Below, in pieces: positions 1 to 10,515 of a stretch of 64,000 nt of DNA. The notes beneath the pieces were generated by a model. It was given only the letters and a program-made list of their open reading frames with translations. It ran no database searches and was not told the DNA's origin. Location of the stretch: positions 63,775 to 127,774 of the forward strand of contig DJXH01000037.1 of the NCBI GenBank assembly GCA_002449665.1, written 5' to 3'. Origin of the DNA: Bacteroidales bacterium UBA7009 (GTDB lineage Bacteria > Bacteroidota > Bacteroidia > Bacteroidales > Paludibacteraceae). Both the position numbers and the translations under genes were made by a program. The first letter of the stretch is position 1, and each line of letters opens with the position of its first letter.

Positions 1-2
1 CC

Positions 3-2480
3 TCCGAATATATCAGAGTTTGTATGGACAGTAGTTTGGTTTATGCTGTCGGCGTGCGTGACACTGCCACAGACGAAGTAAAAGGCAAACCGGTATTCAA
101 AGACGGCAAGGACAGTTATCAAAGCGAAGAGATAAACTACAACCTGCGCACGCAGAAAGGCTATATACGGCAGGTGATAACTGAACAGGGAGAGGGATTC
201 ATAGTGGCTGACAAGACCAAAAAAACAACGAGCGACATACTCACTATGGCAGGCGGAAGATATACCACCTGCAATCACCACGACCACCCTCACTTTTACT
301 TGAAACTCACCAAAGCCAAGGTTAAACCGGGAGAATATATAGCCACCGGTCCGGCATATATGGTCGTAGGCGATGTGCCGCTGCCTCTTGCCATTCCCTT
401 CGGCTATTTCCCGTTCACCAACAAGTATTCCAGCGGACTTATAATGCCCACTTTCGGCGATGACTATTCTCGCGGTCTGTATCTTCGCGGTATTGGTTAT
501 TACTTTGCCATAAACGACTATATTGACCTTGAGCTGACGGGCGACATCTACTCCAAAGGCACGTGGGCGGTATATGCTTCGTCCAAATATATCAAACGTT
601 ATGCTTTTCGCGGTTCGCTCAACGTCAACTATCGCTGGGACGTAACGAGCGAAAAAGGTCTGCCCGACTATGCGGTGAGCAAGAACCTGCGCGTACAGTG
701 GACACACCAGCAGGACGCCAAAGCCAACCCCTACTCCAACTTCTCGGCAAGCGTCAATTTCTCCACGAGCGGCTACAACCGCAGTAACATCAACAGTTAT
801 TACAACGGTCAACTGAACTCCGAAAATACCAAATCAAGCAGCATAAGTTATACTCAGCGTTTCCCCAACAGTCCGTGGACTATCAGTATGAGTGCGCTCT
901 TGAGCCAAAGGACACGCGACTCCACCCTGACTATGACCTTGCCGGACATAAGCGTGAATATGAGTTCGGTCTATCCCTTCAAACGCAAAGTGAGGGTCGG
1001 TAAAGAACGCTGGTACGAAAAAATCAAACTCTCATACAGCGGCAACGGAAAAATAGCGGTGAACAACATAAAGGAAAGGCAACTCTTCCACTCCGATTTC
1101 CTGCGCGACTGGCAGACTGGACTGAGGCACAACGTACCAATCAGCGCATCGTGGACGGTATGGAAATACCTGAACATCACGCCGAGCCTTACGCTGACCG
1201 ACCGTATGTACTTCACACGTATCAACCAAAGTTGGAACGACCAGACACAATCGCTGCAAAGAGATACGACCAACGGCTTTTACAACATATTCGACTTTAG
1301 TGCCAGCCTTAGCCTGTCCACCAAACTATACGGATTCTACACACCGATACGAAAGATTTTCGGCGACAAAGTAGATCGCATTCGCCACGTCTTCACCCCG
1401 ACAATCAGCATGAACTACCATCCCGACTTCGGCAAAGAGTACTGGGGGTACTACGGCAGTTATGAGCAGGCATTGTACAGCGACTCCATAGATGCCGTAA
1501 CCGGACTGAAGACACCGCGACTTGACGAAAACGGCAATCCGATGTTCCTGCACCAAGAGTATTCGCGTTTCAGCAACGGCATATACGGCAACGCGCCCAA
1601 AGGACTAAACGCCAACCTGCACTTCTCGCTGCAAAACAATCTTGAGATAAAAATTCGCAACGACAAAGACACGACCGGAAAGGAACCGTATAAAGTATAT
1701 AGTCTCATAGACAACCTCGGCATAAGCGGCGGATATAACGTGGCAGCCGACTCAATGAACTGGGAGAACTTCCGCGTTCAACTGCGCTTGAAAATACCGG
1801 TTGTGAACTATACCATTAACTTGAGCGGTCAGTTTGACCCGTATATGTACGAACTCAATGCCGCCGGTCAGCCGGTAAGGACAAACAAGCAATACTGGAG
1901 CAACCATAAGTTCCCGCATTTCCTCGGCACGAACATGAGCATCAGTTACACCTTCACCGGCGACAAGATAAAAAAATGGTTCAATCCCGACAAAAAAACT
2001 AAAGACGAAGGGAATATGGATCCTGTTACGCAGAACGAGGACGGCACACAAAGCAATGCCAAACGCTATGAAGAAAGCACAGTGGAGGTGGAAGACGGCT
2101 GGGTGAAGACGGATATACCCTGGTCGCTTACCATCAACTACGGCATCAGTTATACGCAGACCGGCGGGTTTGACTACGAAAAGATGTACCCCAAGATGGG
2201 CATAGTACAGACAATGTCGCTATCTGGTACCATCGGTTTCGGCAAAGGCTGGAAAGCGACAGCCACCACCAACTTTGACTTTACCGCCAAGAAATTTTCT
2301 TATACCAACTTCACCGTCAGCCGCGACCTGCACTGTTGGAATATGTCCGCCAGTTTCGTACCTTTCGGTCCGTATAGGAGTTATACCTTCCACATAGGCG
2401 TGAACGCAAGTATGTTGCGCGACCTCAAGTACGACAAGAGCAGTACAGGTTCAACCAACTCACGCGTAAACTGGTGGTAA
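3..2480 (+). CDS. lptD: LPS-assembly protein LptD (5' partial)
   Basis: Outer-membrane beta-barrel that inserts lipopolysaccharide into the outer leaflet as the last step of the Lpt pathway. The frame is open to the window edge (codons before the first ATG at 24 read SEYIRVC and run on smoothly), so the start lies outside and the N-terminal OstA-like jellyroll is mostly missing. What remains is the end of the OstA region (DGKDSYQSEEINYNL, then TTSDILTMAGGRYTTC) followed by about 650 residues of alternating aromatic/polar strands typical of the LptD barrel. The protein ends NSRVNWW, an aromatic barrel end. First gene visible of a plus-strand string that continues through DUF2851; the next gene starts 37 bp later. 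Family call is good; partner LptE is not seen here. Confidence 0.85.
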   Translation, partial: SEYIRVCMDSSLVYAVGVRDTATDEVKGKPVFKDGKDSYQSEEINYNLRTQKGYIRQVITEQGEGFIVADKTKKTTSDILTMAGGRYTTCNHHDHPHFYLKLTKAKVKPGEYIATGPAYMVVGDVPLPLAIPFGYFPFTNKYSSGLIMPTFGDDYSRGLYLRGIGYYFAINDYIDLELTGDIYSKGTWAVYASSKYIKRYAFRGSLNVNYRWDVTSEKGLPDYAVSKNLRVQWTHQQDAKANPYSNFSASVNFSTSGYNRSNINSYYNGQLNSENTKSSSISYTQRFPNSPWTISMSALLSQRTRDSTLTMTLPDISVNMSSVYPFKRKVRVGKERWYEKIKLSYSGNGKIAVNNIKERQLFHSDFLRDWQTGLRHNVPISASWTVWKYLNITPSLTLTDRMYFTRINQSWNDQTQSLQRDTTNGFYNIFDFSASLSLSTKLYGFYTPIRKIFGDKVDRIRHVFTPTISMNYHPDFGKEYWGYYGSYEQALYSDSIDAVTGLKTPRLDENGNPMFLHQEYSRFSNGIYGNAPKGLNANLHFSLQNNLEIKIRNDKDTTGKEPYKVYSLIDNLGISGGYNVAADSMNWENFRVQLRLKIPVVNYTINLSGQFDPYMYELNAAGQPVRTNKQYWSNHKFPHFLGTNMSISYTFTGDKIKKWFNPDKKTKDEGNMDPVTQNEDGTQSNAKRYEESTVEVEDGWVKTDIPWSLTINYGISYTQTGGFDYEKMYPKMGIVQTMSLSGTIGFGKGWKATATTNFDFTAKKFSYTNFTVSRDLHCWNMSASFVPFGPYRSYTFHIGVNASMLRDLKYDKSSTGSTNSRVNWW

Positions 2481-2517
2481 CGGCACAAAATAATATAAAC
2501 GCAAAACGACAAGAATT

Positions 2518-3129
2518 ATGAAAATAGAAAAAGAAAAGATTGTAAGCCTAAACTACAAGATGTACGTAGCCGCCGACAACGGCACAGAAGAAGTATGGGA
2601 GGAGACCCCTGAACGTCATCCGCTCGTCTATTGCCACGGTATGGGTATGATGCTCCCCGCTTTTGAAGCCGCACTTGAGGGCAAAGAGGAGGGCGAAGAG
2701 TTTGACTTTACCATCACCAAAGACAACGCTTACGGCGAATATGACCCGCGTGGAGTACGCAAACTTGCCAAAAAACTCTTTTATAACGGAGACGGCGAGT
2801 TTGACGAAGAAAGAGTGTTTGAAGGCAGCATCGTACCTATGCAGACCGAAGACAAACAGATAGTGAACGCGCAGGTAGTGGAGGTAACGGACGAGAGCGT
2901 AACAATAGACCTCAACCACCCTCTCGCAGGCGAAGACCTGCATTTTGTGGGAACGATAGCAGGTGTCAGACAAGCGAGCGAAAGCGAAATAGAAGACATT
3001 CGCCACCCCAAACACTGCTGTGGAGGCTGCCATAAAAACAAAGACAACGACTGCGAAAACGGATGCAAAAAGAATGATTGCGAAGATAATCACTGCGGCA
3101 AATGCTGCGACAACAAGTGTAATAACTGA
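2518..3129 (+). CDS. SlyD-like FKBP-type peptidyl-prolyl cis-trans isomerase
   Basis: Cytoplasmic prolyl isomerase/chaperone. Residues 1-75 have the SlyD layout: MKIEKEKIVSLNYKMYV, the short loop PLVYCHGMGMMLPAFEAAL and the GEEFDFTITKDNAYGEYDP strand, split by an insert-in-flap domain (about 70-125), closing with NHPLAGEDLHFVGTI. The last 45 residues form a Cys/His/Asn/Asp-rich tail with many CC, HC and CxxC pairs, as in metal-binding SlyD proteins that deliver Ni or Zn. No signal peptide. It lies 18 bp upstream of der. The tail is strongly developed; which metal it binds cannot be told from sequence. Confidence 0.88.
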   Translation: MKIEKEKIVSLNYKMYVAADNGTEEVWEETPERHPLVYCHGMGMMLPAFEAALEGKEEGEEFDFTITKDNAYGEYDPRGVRKLAKKLFYNGDGEFDEERVFEGSIVPMQTEDKQIVNAQVVEVTDESVTIDLNHPLAGEDLHFVGTIAGVRQASESEIEDIRHPKHCCGGCHKNKDNDCENGCKKNDCEDNHCGKCCDNKCNN

Positions 3130-3147
3130 CAAGAAACCAAGAATATT

Positions 3148-4461
3148 ATGCCAAACATACTTGCCATAGTAGGAAGACCGAATGTGGGCAAATCCACTCT
3201 GTTCAATCGTCTTACCAAGACACGCCGTGCCATCGTTACCAATGAGGCAGGCACTACCCGCGACCGCCAGTATGGTCACGCCGAATGGTGCGGAAAAGAG
3301 TTCAGCGTAATAGACACCGGCGGCTGGGTACTCAACTCCGATGACATCTTCGAAGGCGAAATCAACCGACAGGTTAATCTTGCCATACAGGAAGCCGATG
3401 TTATCCTGCTGCTCGTTGATGTAAACGAAGGTGTAACGCGCTTTGATATGGAAGTGGCACATTTGCTCAGGCAGTCGAAAAAGCAGTGCGTACTTGCCGT
3501 GAACAAAGTGGATGCCTTCGATCAGCAATACGGTGCACCGGAGTTTTACAAACTCGGACTGGGCGAACCGTATATAGTAAGTGCGGAAAACGGATTAGGC
3601 ACGGGTGACTTGCTTGACGAGATATGCTCCCGCTTTAAGAAAGACGACACCGGCGAGGAGATAGACGACTATCCGCGTTTTGCTATCGTAGGTCGCCCTA
3701 ATGCAGGAAAATCAAGTATAGTAAACGCTTTTATCGGCGAGGAGCGCACTATAGTAACCGACCGCCCGGGTACGACACGCGACAGCATATACACCTTATA
3801 TAATAAGTTCGGAAAGCAGTTCTATCTCGTTGATACCGCCGGCATACGCAAGAAAGCCAAGGTAAACGAAGACCTCGAATACTACTCCGTCGTCCGCTCC
3901 ATAAGAGCCATTGAGAACTCAGACGTATGTATCTTGATGATTGATGCCACTCGAGGTATAGAATCTCAAGACCTTAATATATACCAACTTATACAGAAAA
4001 ACAAAAAAGGACTTGTAGTGTGCGTAAACAAATGGGACTTGGTGGAAAGCAAGACAACAGCCGACATCAAAGCCTACGAAAAAGCCATTCGCGAACGTAT
4101 GGCTCCGTTTGACGACTTTCCTATTATCTTTGCCTCTGCCACTACCAAACAGCGCATATTCAAAGTGATGGAAACGGCACTGCACGTGTATGAAAACAAA
4201 CAGCGTAAAGTACCGACGGCACAACTGAACGAGAAATTCCTGCCGCTTATAGAAAACTATCCGCCGCCTGCCACCAAAGGAAAATACATAAAAATAAAAT
4301 ACTGCACGCAACTGCCTAACACACAGATACCTACATTTGTATTTTTTGCCAATCTGCCGCAGTACGTAAAAGAGCCGTACCGCCGTTTCCTTGAGAACAA
4401 ACTGCGCAGTTGGTGGGACTTTAACGGCTCGCCGGTACAGATTTTCATAAGAGCCAAATAA
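3148..4461 (+). CDS. der: GTPase Der (EngA), ribosome assembly
   Basis: Double-GTPase needed for 50S subunit maturation. Two P-loops are visible, GRPNVGKST (about residue 8) and GRPNAGKSS (about residue 182), each followed by its own DTGG/DTAG switch and an NKVD/NKWD guanine motif; the C-terminal ~100 residues are the KH-like domain. Length 437 matches the family. The stop codon is directly abutted by the start of the next gene (4462), so the two are probably translationally coupled. Confidence 0.97.
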   Translation: MPNILAIVGRPNVGKSTLFNRLTKTRRAIVTNEAGTTRDRQYGHAEWCGKEFSVIDTGGWVLNSDDIFEGEINRQVNLAIQEADVILLLVDVNEGVTRFDMEVAHLLRQSKKQCVLAVNKVDAFDQQYGAPEFYKLGLGEPYIVSAENGLGTGDLLDEICSRFKKDDTGEEIDDYPRFAIVGRPNAGKSSIVNAFIGEERTIVTDRPGTTRDSIYTLYNKFGKQFYLVDTAGIRKKAKVNEDLEYYSVVRSIRAIENSDVCILMIDATRGIESQDLNIYQLIQKNKKGLVVCVNKWDLVESKTTADIKAYEKAIRERMAPFDDFPIIFASATTKQRIFKVMETALHVYENKQRKVPTAQLNEKFLPLIENYPPPATKGKYIKIKYCTQLPNTQIPTFVFFANLPQYVKEPYRRFLENKLRSWWDFNGSPVQIFIRAK

Positions 4462-4965
4462 ATGAAAATAGCAGGACTGACATATCTTGACGGGGAGTAT
4501 ATCCCTACCATGAAAAGCGACTCCTCGCTGCTCAACCAGCGCAAGCCGTTCTTTATGCCCGATGGTTTGGGTACGATAACTGCAACGGAAAGCATTGCAG
4601 TACGTATATGCCGCCTTGGCAGGAACATACAACCTAAGTTCGCTTTGAGATATGCAGATGCTTATGCACTTGCTCTCGACTTCCGTGCAGAAAAACTGTT
4701 AAGACAAGGCAGATGGACAGAAGGAGCGGCTTTCGACTGCTCGCTTGCCGTAGGGCAATGGACAGAGCCGATGCTCTTCCCCGCCGAAAAGTTGCCTCAA
4801 AAGCCGAGCATAGAGGAAGCAATAGCTACCATAAGCAAGATAATGACCATACGGACAGGCGATATTATTTACATAAACACCTCGCTGCCGAAAACCGTAG
4901 AACAGGAGCAAATATATACCTTATATATAAATAACGAAGAGAACCTATATTGCAAAATAAAATGA
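4462..4965 (+). CDS. Divergent, shortened fumarylacetoacetate-hydrolase-fold protein
   Basis: A 167-residue protein that recalls the Bacteroidetes FAA-hydrolase family (usually about 200 residues): MKSDSSLLNQRKPFFMPD and RNIQPKFALRYADAYALALD parallel the family core. The N-terminal GRNY stretch is missing. Of the metal-binding E-x-E pair only the first Glu seems kept (TATESIAVRI), and the usual DFTARD block reads DFRAEK. Function is unknown; it may be a non-catalytic remnant or a specialised paralogue. It starts right after der and its TGA overlaps the ATG of porU (ATGA), so it sits inside the operon. Confidence 0.6.
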   Translation: MKIAGLTYLDGEYIPTMKSDSSLLNQRKPFFMPDGLGTITATESIAVRICRLGRNIQPKFALRYADAYALALDFRAEKLLRQGRWTEGAAFDCSLAVGQWTEPMLFPAEKLPQKPSIEEAIATISKIMTIRTGDIIYINTSLPKTVEQEQIYTLYINNEENLYCKIK

Positions 4966-7900
4966 GAAGACTAACCTTATATATCTTAACCTTTCTCATT
5001 GCGATACCGGCTATCGCAAGCCGTGAGTATGCAACCACGTCCACTCTGTCAAGCGGACATATAGTGAAAATGCAGATAGACGAAAGCGGCATATATTGTG
5101 TTACTTACGACCAGATAGTATCTTTAGGGCTTAACCCCGACAAGATTGCCGTTCTCGGATACGGAGGTGCACTGCTTGAGCAGAATTTCACACTGCCCAA
5201 AATAGACGATGTACCGCCTGTGTCTATATACATCAACAAAGGCAGCGACGGAAAGTTCGGCAAAGGCGACTACCTGCTCTTCTATGCACAAGGCGTAATA
5301 GGTTGGACATACAAAAACGGCATGTTTGAACATACGCGCAACCACTACTCCAACCACGCCTATTACTTCCTTTCTGATGCCGACGGACTGCAAAAGACCA
5401 TACCGACGGCAGAGGCTTTAAGCCCGGAAAACACCATATCAGTAACATCATATACGGCAAGACAACTATATGAGAATGAATTTGTTAATCTCATTGATGC
5501 CAACAAAGGTACGGACGGCGGCGGAAGGGAGTTCTACGGAGAGAAAATAACCATCGGTTCCACCTTCTCCGTCAAGTTCAGTTTTGCAGATGTTGATCTA
5601 ACCCATCAGCAATCGTGCAAAGCGGATTTTGCCGTCAATGCACAAGGCGAGTTGTCGAAAGCAACCGTTTCGTGTGCCGACGTAAGCAAAACGCAGACCT
5701 TGGGCAATATAACCGACTTTTATACTTTTGCCATTCCCGCTTCGGTAAGACTGAACGAGATTTCGCCCTCTGCCAATCCAAATGTAAAACTCGGTTACAC
5801 CTCCCCCAACACAAATGATGTACTCTATCTCAACTACGTGGAGATGTTTTCCTACTGCCGCTTGAACTTGCGCGGCAACGAATTGGCGTTCAGAAACACC
5901 GACAATCTCGGCAGCAAGCAAAACAATCTGTTCAAACTCACCGGCTGCGATAACAGCACACAAATATGGTGCATAACAAAACTTGACAGCATATACTCTA
6001 TGCCCGTATATTTTTCAGGCGACACGCTCTGTTTTACAGGCAAAAATACCAAAAACGAAGAATATATAGCAGTTCGCACAAACAAAAGCGACTATAAGAC
6101 TCCGACTTTCATCGGGACTATCCCCAACCAAGACCTACACGCGCTGCGGGACATTGACTATGTGATAGTCAGTCCGAAAGAGTGGCTGACTGAGGCTGAG
6201 CGGCTTGGAGAAGCGCACTGGCAGGCAGACGGACTGAGTTATGCCGCCGTAACGGACGAGGAGGTCTATAATGAGTTTTCATCGGGTACGCCGGATGCAA
6301 GTGCCATCAGATGGCTGATGAAGATGCTCTACGACAGAGCGGGCGAAGACGAGAGCAAACGCCCCAAGTACCTGCTGCTCTTCGGCGACGGCACCTTTGA
6401 CAACCGCCAGCTGCTCCCCACCTCCGGCAAAGCCACACTGCTCACCTACCAAGCCAAGAACTCGACAGTGGAAACGATGGCGTACGCAACGGACGACTAT
6501 TTCGGTTTTCTCGAAGACAATGACGGCATTATCGGTTCGGTCTATGCTGATACTTACGGCGTTATGCGAATAGGCGTAGGCAGACTGCCCGTGAATACCA
6601 AAGAAGAAGCAAAAGGCGTAACGGACAAATTAGTGGCATACATCAACAACACCAACCCGGGCAGTTGGCGACAACAACTATGTTTCCTGTCGGACGACGG
6701 CGACCACAATCAGCATACACGTATCGGCGATGCGGCGGCAGAAGTGGTGAGAGTGAACAACAAATCACTGATTGTAAACAAGATATACCTTGATGCTTAT
6801 CCGCAGGAGCGCACAGCTTCTATGGAGAGTTATCCTATTGCCTACAACCGCTTTACGAACCTGCTCCGTGAGGGAGTGCTGTTTATGGACTATTCGGGAC
6901 ACGGCAGCGCAAACAATATCTGCAACGAACTCTTCCTCACACTCGCAAGCGTGCAGCAGATGAATAACGCCAATCAGGGATTTTGGATGCTTGCCACTTG
7001 CAGTTACGCCCATTTCGACAAAGCAACTATCAGCAGTGCGGAAGCGGCTGTGATTAACCCCAACGGCGGGGCAATAGGCGTGATGTCGGCTTGCAGAACG
7101 GTCTTTGCCTCTGAAAACGAAACGATTAACACTAACTTCTGTTCGTTGCTGTTTAACGACAACGGCAATCCTGACACTGCGCCTGCCATAGGCGATGCTG
7201 CCAAAGCAGCAAAGAACGCAAGCGGCAGAAAAGAGAACAAACTGTCGTATGTCCTGCTCGCCGACCCCGCACTCAAACTGCAATACCCCACCTCTCACAC
7301 AGTGGTGGCAACGGCACAGACAGACACACTGAAAGCCCTGCAAGAGGTTGAGATAAAAGGAGCGGTGCTCAACTTGGACGGCGATACGGCTTACAACTTT
7401 AACGGCAATGCCAAACTGTCAATATGGGACAAGATGCAGGAAGTGGCAACACGCGATAACGATGAGAATGATGCTTCCAAAAAGGTGATATACAGATACA
7501 ATGACTACCCTAACCTACTCTTTACGGGTAATGCCAAAGTGGAAAACGGAAAGTTTAGTATGGTGTTCCGTATGCCCAAAGATATACACTACAACTACGA
7601 TGCCGGACGTATGGCGATGTATGCCATAGACGATATAACACAGGAAGAAGGCGTAGGCTATTCAGATACAGTCATTATAGGCGGGAGCGATGCAGCGGCA
7701 TTGCTTATAGAGGACACTCTCGGTCCGGAAATGAAACTTTATTTGGATAACATTGTTTTCACCGACGGAGGCAAGACAAGCGAATATCCGCATTTCTACG
7801 CCGACATTTACGACGAAAACGGCATCAACACCGTAGGCAGCGGTATAGGACACGACCTTATGCTCACCGTTGACAACAGCCCGAAACAGACATATACGCT

Positions 7901-8351
7901 AAACGGCTATTTTACAACCATTGACAATAATTTCCGCAAAGGTATAGTCAGTTATCCTATGACAGAGCAGACCGAAGGCAGCCACACGCTTACCTTCCGC
8001 GCTTGGGATTTGCTCAACAACAGCACCACACTTGCGCTTAACTACACCGTTGTCAAGAGCCTTGCCCCGCAACTATATAAGGTCAGTATCTACCCCAACC
8101 CCGTCGTATCAACCGACAATGTGGTGATAGCCATATCAGCCGACCGCCCGGACGAGACTCTGCATACAGAAATACAGATATTCAGCATCAACGGCGAGTT
8201 GGTATATAGAGAAAAAATATCAGACAGCCGTCAGATAATATTCACTCCCGCTTCTGCCAATATGAGCGGCGGTATGTATATAGTGAAACTAATCTGCACC
8301 ACTCCGACCTCAAAAGAGGCGAAAGCAGTGGGAAAACTGATAATAATTTAA
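4962..8351 (+). CDS. porU: Type IX secretion sortase PorU (C25 gingipain-like peptidase)
   Basis: Cell-surface cysteine protease that cuts the C-terminal sorting domain from T9SS cargo and couples cargo to A-LPS. I take the ATG at 4962 (ATGA overlap with the preceding stop, giving 1129 residues) rather than the upstream TTG at 4950. A signal peptide (MRRLTLYILTFLIAIPAIA) is followed by the PorU N-terminal domain, then the C25 domain with the catalytic dyad His647 in DYSGHGSANN and Cys680 in LATCSYAHFD. The last ~80 residues (VSIYPNPV ... GMYIVKL) are an Ig-like T9SS C-terminal domain, which PorU keeps uncleaved. The porV gene follows 131 bp downstream, the conserved porU-porV pairing. Confidence 0.93.
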   Translation: MRRLTLYILTFLIAIPAIASREYATTSTLSSGHIVKMQIDESGIYCVTYDQIVSLGLNPDKIAVLGYGGALLEQNFTLPKIDDVPPVSIYINKGSDGKFGKGDYLLFYAQGVIGWTYKNGMFEHTRNHYSNHAYYFLSDADGLQKTIPTAEALSPENTISVTSYTARQLYENEFVNLIDANKGTDGGGREFYGEKITIGSTFSVKFSFADVDLTHQQSCKADFAVNAQGELSKATVSCADVSKTQTLGNITDFYTFAIPASVRLNEISPSANPNVKLGYTSPNTNDVLYLNYVEMFSYCRLNLRGNELAFRNTDNLGSKQNNLFKLTGCDNSTQIWCITKLDSIYSMPVYFSGDTLCFTGKNTKNEEYIAVRTNKSDYKTPTFIGTIPNQDLHALRDIDYVIVSPKEWLTEAERLGEAHWQADGLSYAAVTDEEVYNEFSSGTPDASAIRWLMKMLYDRAGEDESKRPKYLLLFGDGTFDNRQLLPTSGKATLLTYQAKNSTVETMAYATDDYFGFLEDNDGIIGSVYADTYGVMRIGVGRLPVNTKEEAKGVTDKLVAYINNTNPGSWRQQLCFLSDDGDHNQHTRIGDAAAEVVRVNNKSLIVNKIYLDAYPQERTASMESYPIAYNRFTNLLREGVLFMDYSGHGSANNICNELFLTLASVQQMNNANQGFWMLATCSYAHFDKATISSAEAAVINPNGGAIGVMSACRTVFASENETINTNFCSLLFNDNGNPDTAPAIGDAAKAAKNASGRKENKLSYVLLADPALKLQYPTSHTVVATAQTDTLKALQEVEIKGAVLNLDGDTAYNFNGNAKLSIWDKMQEVATRDNDENDASKKVIYRYNDYPNLLFTGNAKVENGKFSMVFRMPKDIHYNYDAGRMAMYAIDDITQEEGVGYSDTVIIGGSDAAALLIEDTLGPEMKLYLDNIVFTDGGKTSEYPHFYADIYDENGINTVGSGIGHDLMLTVDNSPKQTYTLNGYFTTIDNNFRKGIVSYPMTEQTEGSHTLTFRAWDLLNNSTTLALNYTVVKSLAPQLYKVSIYPNPVVSTDNVVIAISADRPDETLHTEIQIFSINGELVYREKISDSRQIIFTPASANMSGGMYIVKLICTTPTSKEAKAVGKLIII

Positions 8352-8482
8352 TACTAACATACTACTAAAAACCCACCAAACGAAGCCTATGAAACAACTC
8401 TAAATGAAAGTCTTGCTGCACCGAAAAGCAGTTAGAAAGACTATAAAATCGACATAATGTTCAACTTAAAATAACAAATCAA

Positions 8483-9679
8483 ATGAAAAGAAACAAAATT
8501 GTTCTTGCCGCTCTTGTAGCGTTGTCAATGCCGGTTATGGCAGAGCAGATGCCTACCGACTACATCAACCCTATCATCACCGCAATGCCTTCTCTGACCA
8601 TTGCTCCTGATGCTCACGCAGCCGGTATGGGTGATATAGGTGCTGCCACCACACCTGATATGAACTCGCAACACTGGAATGCTGCCAAGTATGCTTTCAT
8701 TGAGGACAAAGGCGGTATCTCGGCTTCTTACACACCTTGGCTGCGCAAACTCGTAGGTGATATTGACCTTGCTTATCTTACAGGTTTCTACCGCTTTGAC
8801 GAGATGCAGGCAGTTTCAGCAAGTTTCACCTATTTCTCTATGGGTAAGGTGCAACTGATGGCAGCCAACAACACCTTCCTGCAAGAAGCGCACCCCAACG
8901 AGTGGGCATTGGACGTGGCTTATTCGCGCAAACTGCACGAGTATGTCAGTATGGCAGCCACGCTCCGTTTCCTCTACAGCGACCTTAACAACGGCGTTAA
9001 CTCCAGCGTAAGCACAGGTATTGAGATGTACCCCGCTTGGACAATGGCAGCCGACATCTCGCTCTACTATCGACAGCCTATCGAACTACCTATGGGTACC
9101 AGCCATTTCGCTCTCGGCTTCAACCTGAGCAACCTCGGCGGCAAGATGTCGTATGACAGAGGCAACCACTCCAACTTTATCCCTGCCAATATGCGTATTG
9201 GCGCAAGTTACGAACTCGCTTTCGACAACTACAACCGCCTTATGGCATCTGTAGAGTGCAACCGTTTCCTCGTTCCCGGACAAAAATCCAAATTCGCCGA
9301 AGACCAGACTTCCTATCGCTGGAACTCGACAAGCGAGCAGGAGTTCTCCAACATCAGTTCGCCTAACGGCTGGTGGCAGTCGTTCACTGATGCTCCTTAC
9401 GGCGCAAGAGAAGAGTTTGACGAAACACTTTGGGGTATAGGACTGGAATATAGCTATAACCGCCAGTTCTTCGGTCGCTTAGGTTACAGCCACGAAGCCA
9501 AATACAAAGGCAACCGCCGTTATGTAACCGTAGGTGCCGGTTTCAAACTCAGTATCGTTCGTCTTGATGTAAGCTACTGCATCGCCACTGCTTCCACCAA
9601 CCCGCTCGACCAAACCATGCGCTTCACGCTCGGCTTTGACCTTGCAGGAATAAAAGACCTCGTAAACAACCGCAAATAA
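8483..9679 (+). CDS. porV: Type IX secretion outer-membrane protein PorV (LptO)
   Basis: Outer-membrane beta-barrel of the FadL-like family that shuttles T9SS cargo from the Sov translocon to PorU. A signal peptide ends near MPVMAEQ. The mature start NPIITAMPSLTIAPDAHAAG and the GDIGAAT motif are characteristic of PorV, followed by a barrel with repeated aromatic strand ends. Length 398 is normal. Downstream of porU; its stop TAA overlaps by one base the ATG of ispF at 9679. Confidence 0.93.
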   Translation: MKRNKIVLAALVALSMPVMAEQMPTDYINPIITAMPSLTIAPDAHAAGMGDIGAATTPDMNSQHWNAAKYAFIEDKGGISASYTPWLRKLVGDIDLAYLTGFYRFDEMQAVSASFTYFSMGKVQLMAANNTFLQEAHPNEWALDVAYSRKLHEYVSMAATLRFLYSDLNNGVNSSVSTGIEMYPAWTMAADISLYYRQPIELPMGTSHFALGFNLSNLGGKMSYDRGNHSNFIPANMRIGASYELAFDNYNRLMASVECNRFLVPGQKSKFAEDQTSYRWNSTSEQEFSNISSPNGWWQSFTDAPYGAREEFDETLWGIGLEYSYNRQFFGRLGYSHEAKYKGNRRYVTVGAGFKLSIVRLDVSYCIATASTNPLDQTMRFTLGFDLAGIKDLVNNRK

Positions 9680-10149
9680 TGCGAATAGGATTAGGATATG
9701 ATGTTCACGCTTTCGCCCCCGACCGCTGCTTGTGGTTGGGGGGCGTGAACGTCCCGCACACTCAAGGTCTTGCCGGTCACTCCGATGCCGACGTACTCAT
9801 TCACGCCCTCTGTGATGCTCTGCTCGGCGCAGCGGCACTGCGAGACATAGGCTACCACTTCCCCGACACAAAAGGAAACGAATATGAGGGCATTGACTCT
9901 AAAATCCTGCTTCGCAAGACAATGCAACTAATAAGAGAATCGGGGTACGAACTTGAAAACTGCGACTGCACGGTCTGCGCACAAGCACCGAAACTAAGTC
10001 CGTACATAGAAGCGATGCGCCGGTGTCTTAGCGAAACGATGGGCGTGGACACGGACAAAGTGTCGGTAAAAGCCACCACGACCGAACATCTCGGTTTCGT
10101 GGGCAGAGAAGAAGGCATTGCCGCCTATGCGGTCGTACTGTTAAGATAA
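9679..10149 (+). CDS. ispF: 2-C-methyl-D-erythritol 2,4-cyclodiphosphate synthase
   Basis: MEP-pathway enzyme that cyclises CDP-ME 2-phosphate in isoprenoid synthesis. Metal-binding GYDVHAF (Asp8, His10) and the AGHSDADVLIHALCDALLGA block are intact; the end carries ATTTEHLGFVGREEGIAAYA. Length 156 is typical. Overlaps the porV stop by one base, so translation is probably coupled. Confidence 0.97.
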   Translation: MRIGLGYDVHAFAPDRCLWLGGVNVPHTQGLAGHSDADVLIHALCDALLGAAALRDIGYHFPDTKGNEYEGIDSKILLRKTMQLIRESGYELENCDCTVCAQAPKLSPYIEAMRRCLSETMGVDTDKVSVKATTTEHLGFVGREEGIAAYAVVLLR

Positions 10150-10164
10150 CAAACAAGAGAAGAA

Positions 10165-10515
10165 ATGAATACCAAAATATCGGCTATACTGTCAGCGGCT
10201 GTACTACTGCTCTTTTCCGCCATCGTGACGGCAAGCGACAGACCGTCATATGACGGCAACGACACTACGATGCTGCAAGACACGGTAGGACTGAATCTGT
10301 CGTTCAGCACAGACACGCTCCGGCTTGAAGATATGACAATGGTAATACAAACGGTATGCGCACCTGTCTGCTCTTCAGTCGTAATAATTTATAACGAGGA
10401 TAACGAAAAAATCGGCACTATCATACCTCCGAAGGATATGGTGTTCGCCGAAGCGCACTTCACCGCCGACAGCATAACTTGGACAGACAACACGCCAAAA
10501 GACACACTGCAATGA
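10165..10515 (+). CDS. Small secreted protein, DUF3256-like core
   Basis: A 116-residue exported protein of unknown function. A hydrophobic signal (ISAILSAAVLLLFSAIVTAS) is followed by a mature part of about 90 residues. The stretch MVIQTVCAPVCSSVVIIYN with two cysteines recalls the C-terminal part of Bacteroidales DUF3256 proteins, but the rest of that family (usually about 200 residues) is absent. Its TGA overlaps the ATG of aroK (ATGA at 10512). Confidence 0.65.
   Translation: MNTKISAILSAAVLLLFSAIVTASDRPSYDGNDTTMLQDTVGLNLSFSTDTLRLEDMTMVIQTVCAPVCSSVVIIYNEDNEKIGTIIPPKDMVFAEAHFTADSITWTDNTPKDTLQ

Noticed and set aside
2548..3528. 326-residue open frame on the minus strand
   Set aside because: Antisense to the FKBP and der genes, both with clear family matches; its composition is a reflection of their codon pattern.
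8352..8482. Regulatory RNA between porU and porV
   Set aside because: Only short, weak pairings (for example CTGC/GCAG) can be drawn; nothing beyond chance.
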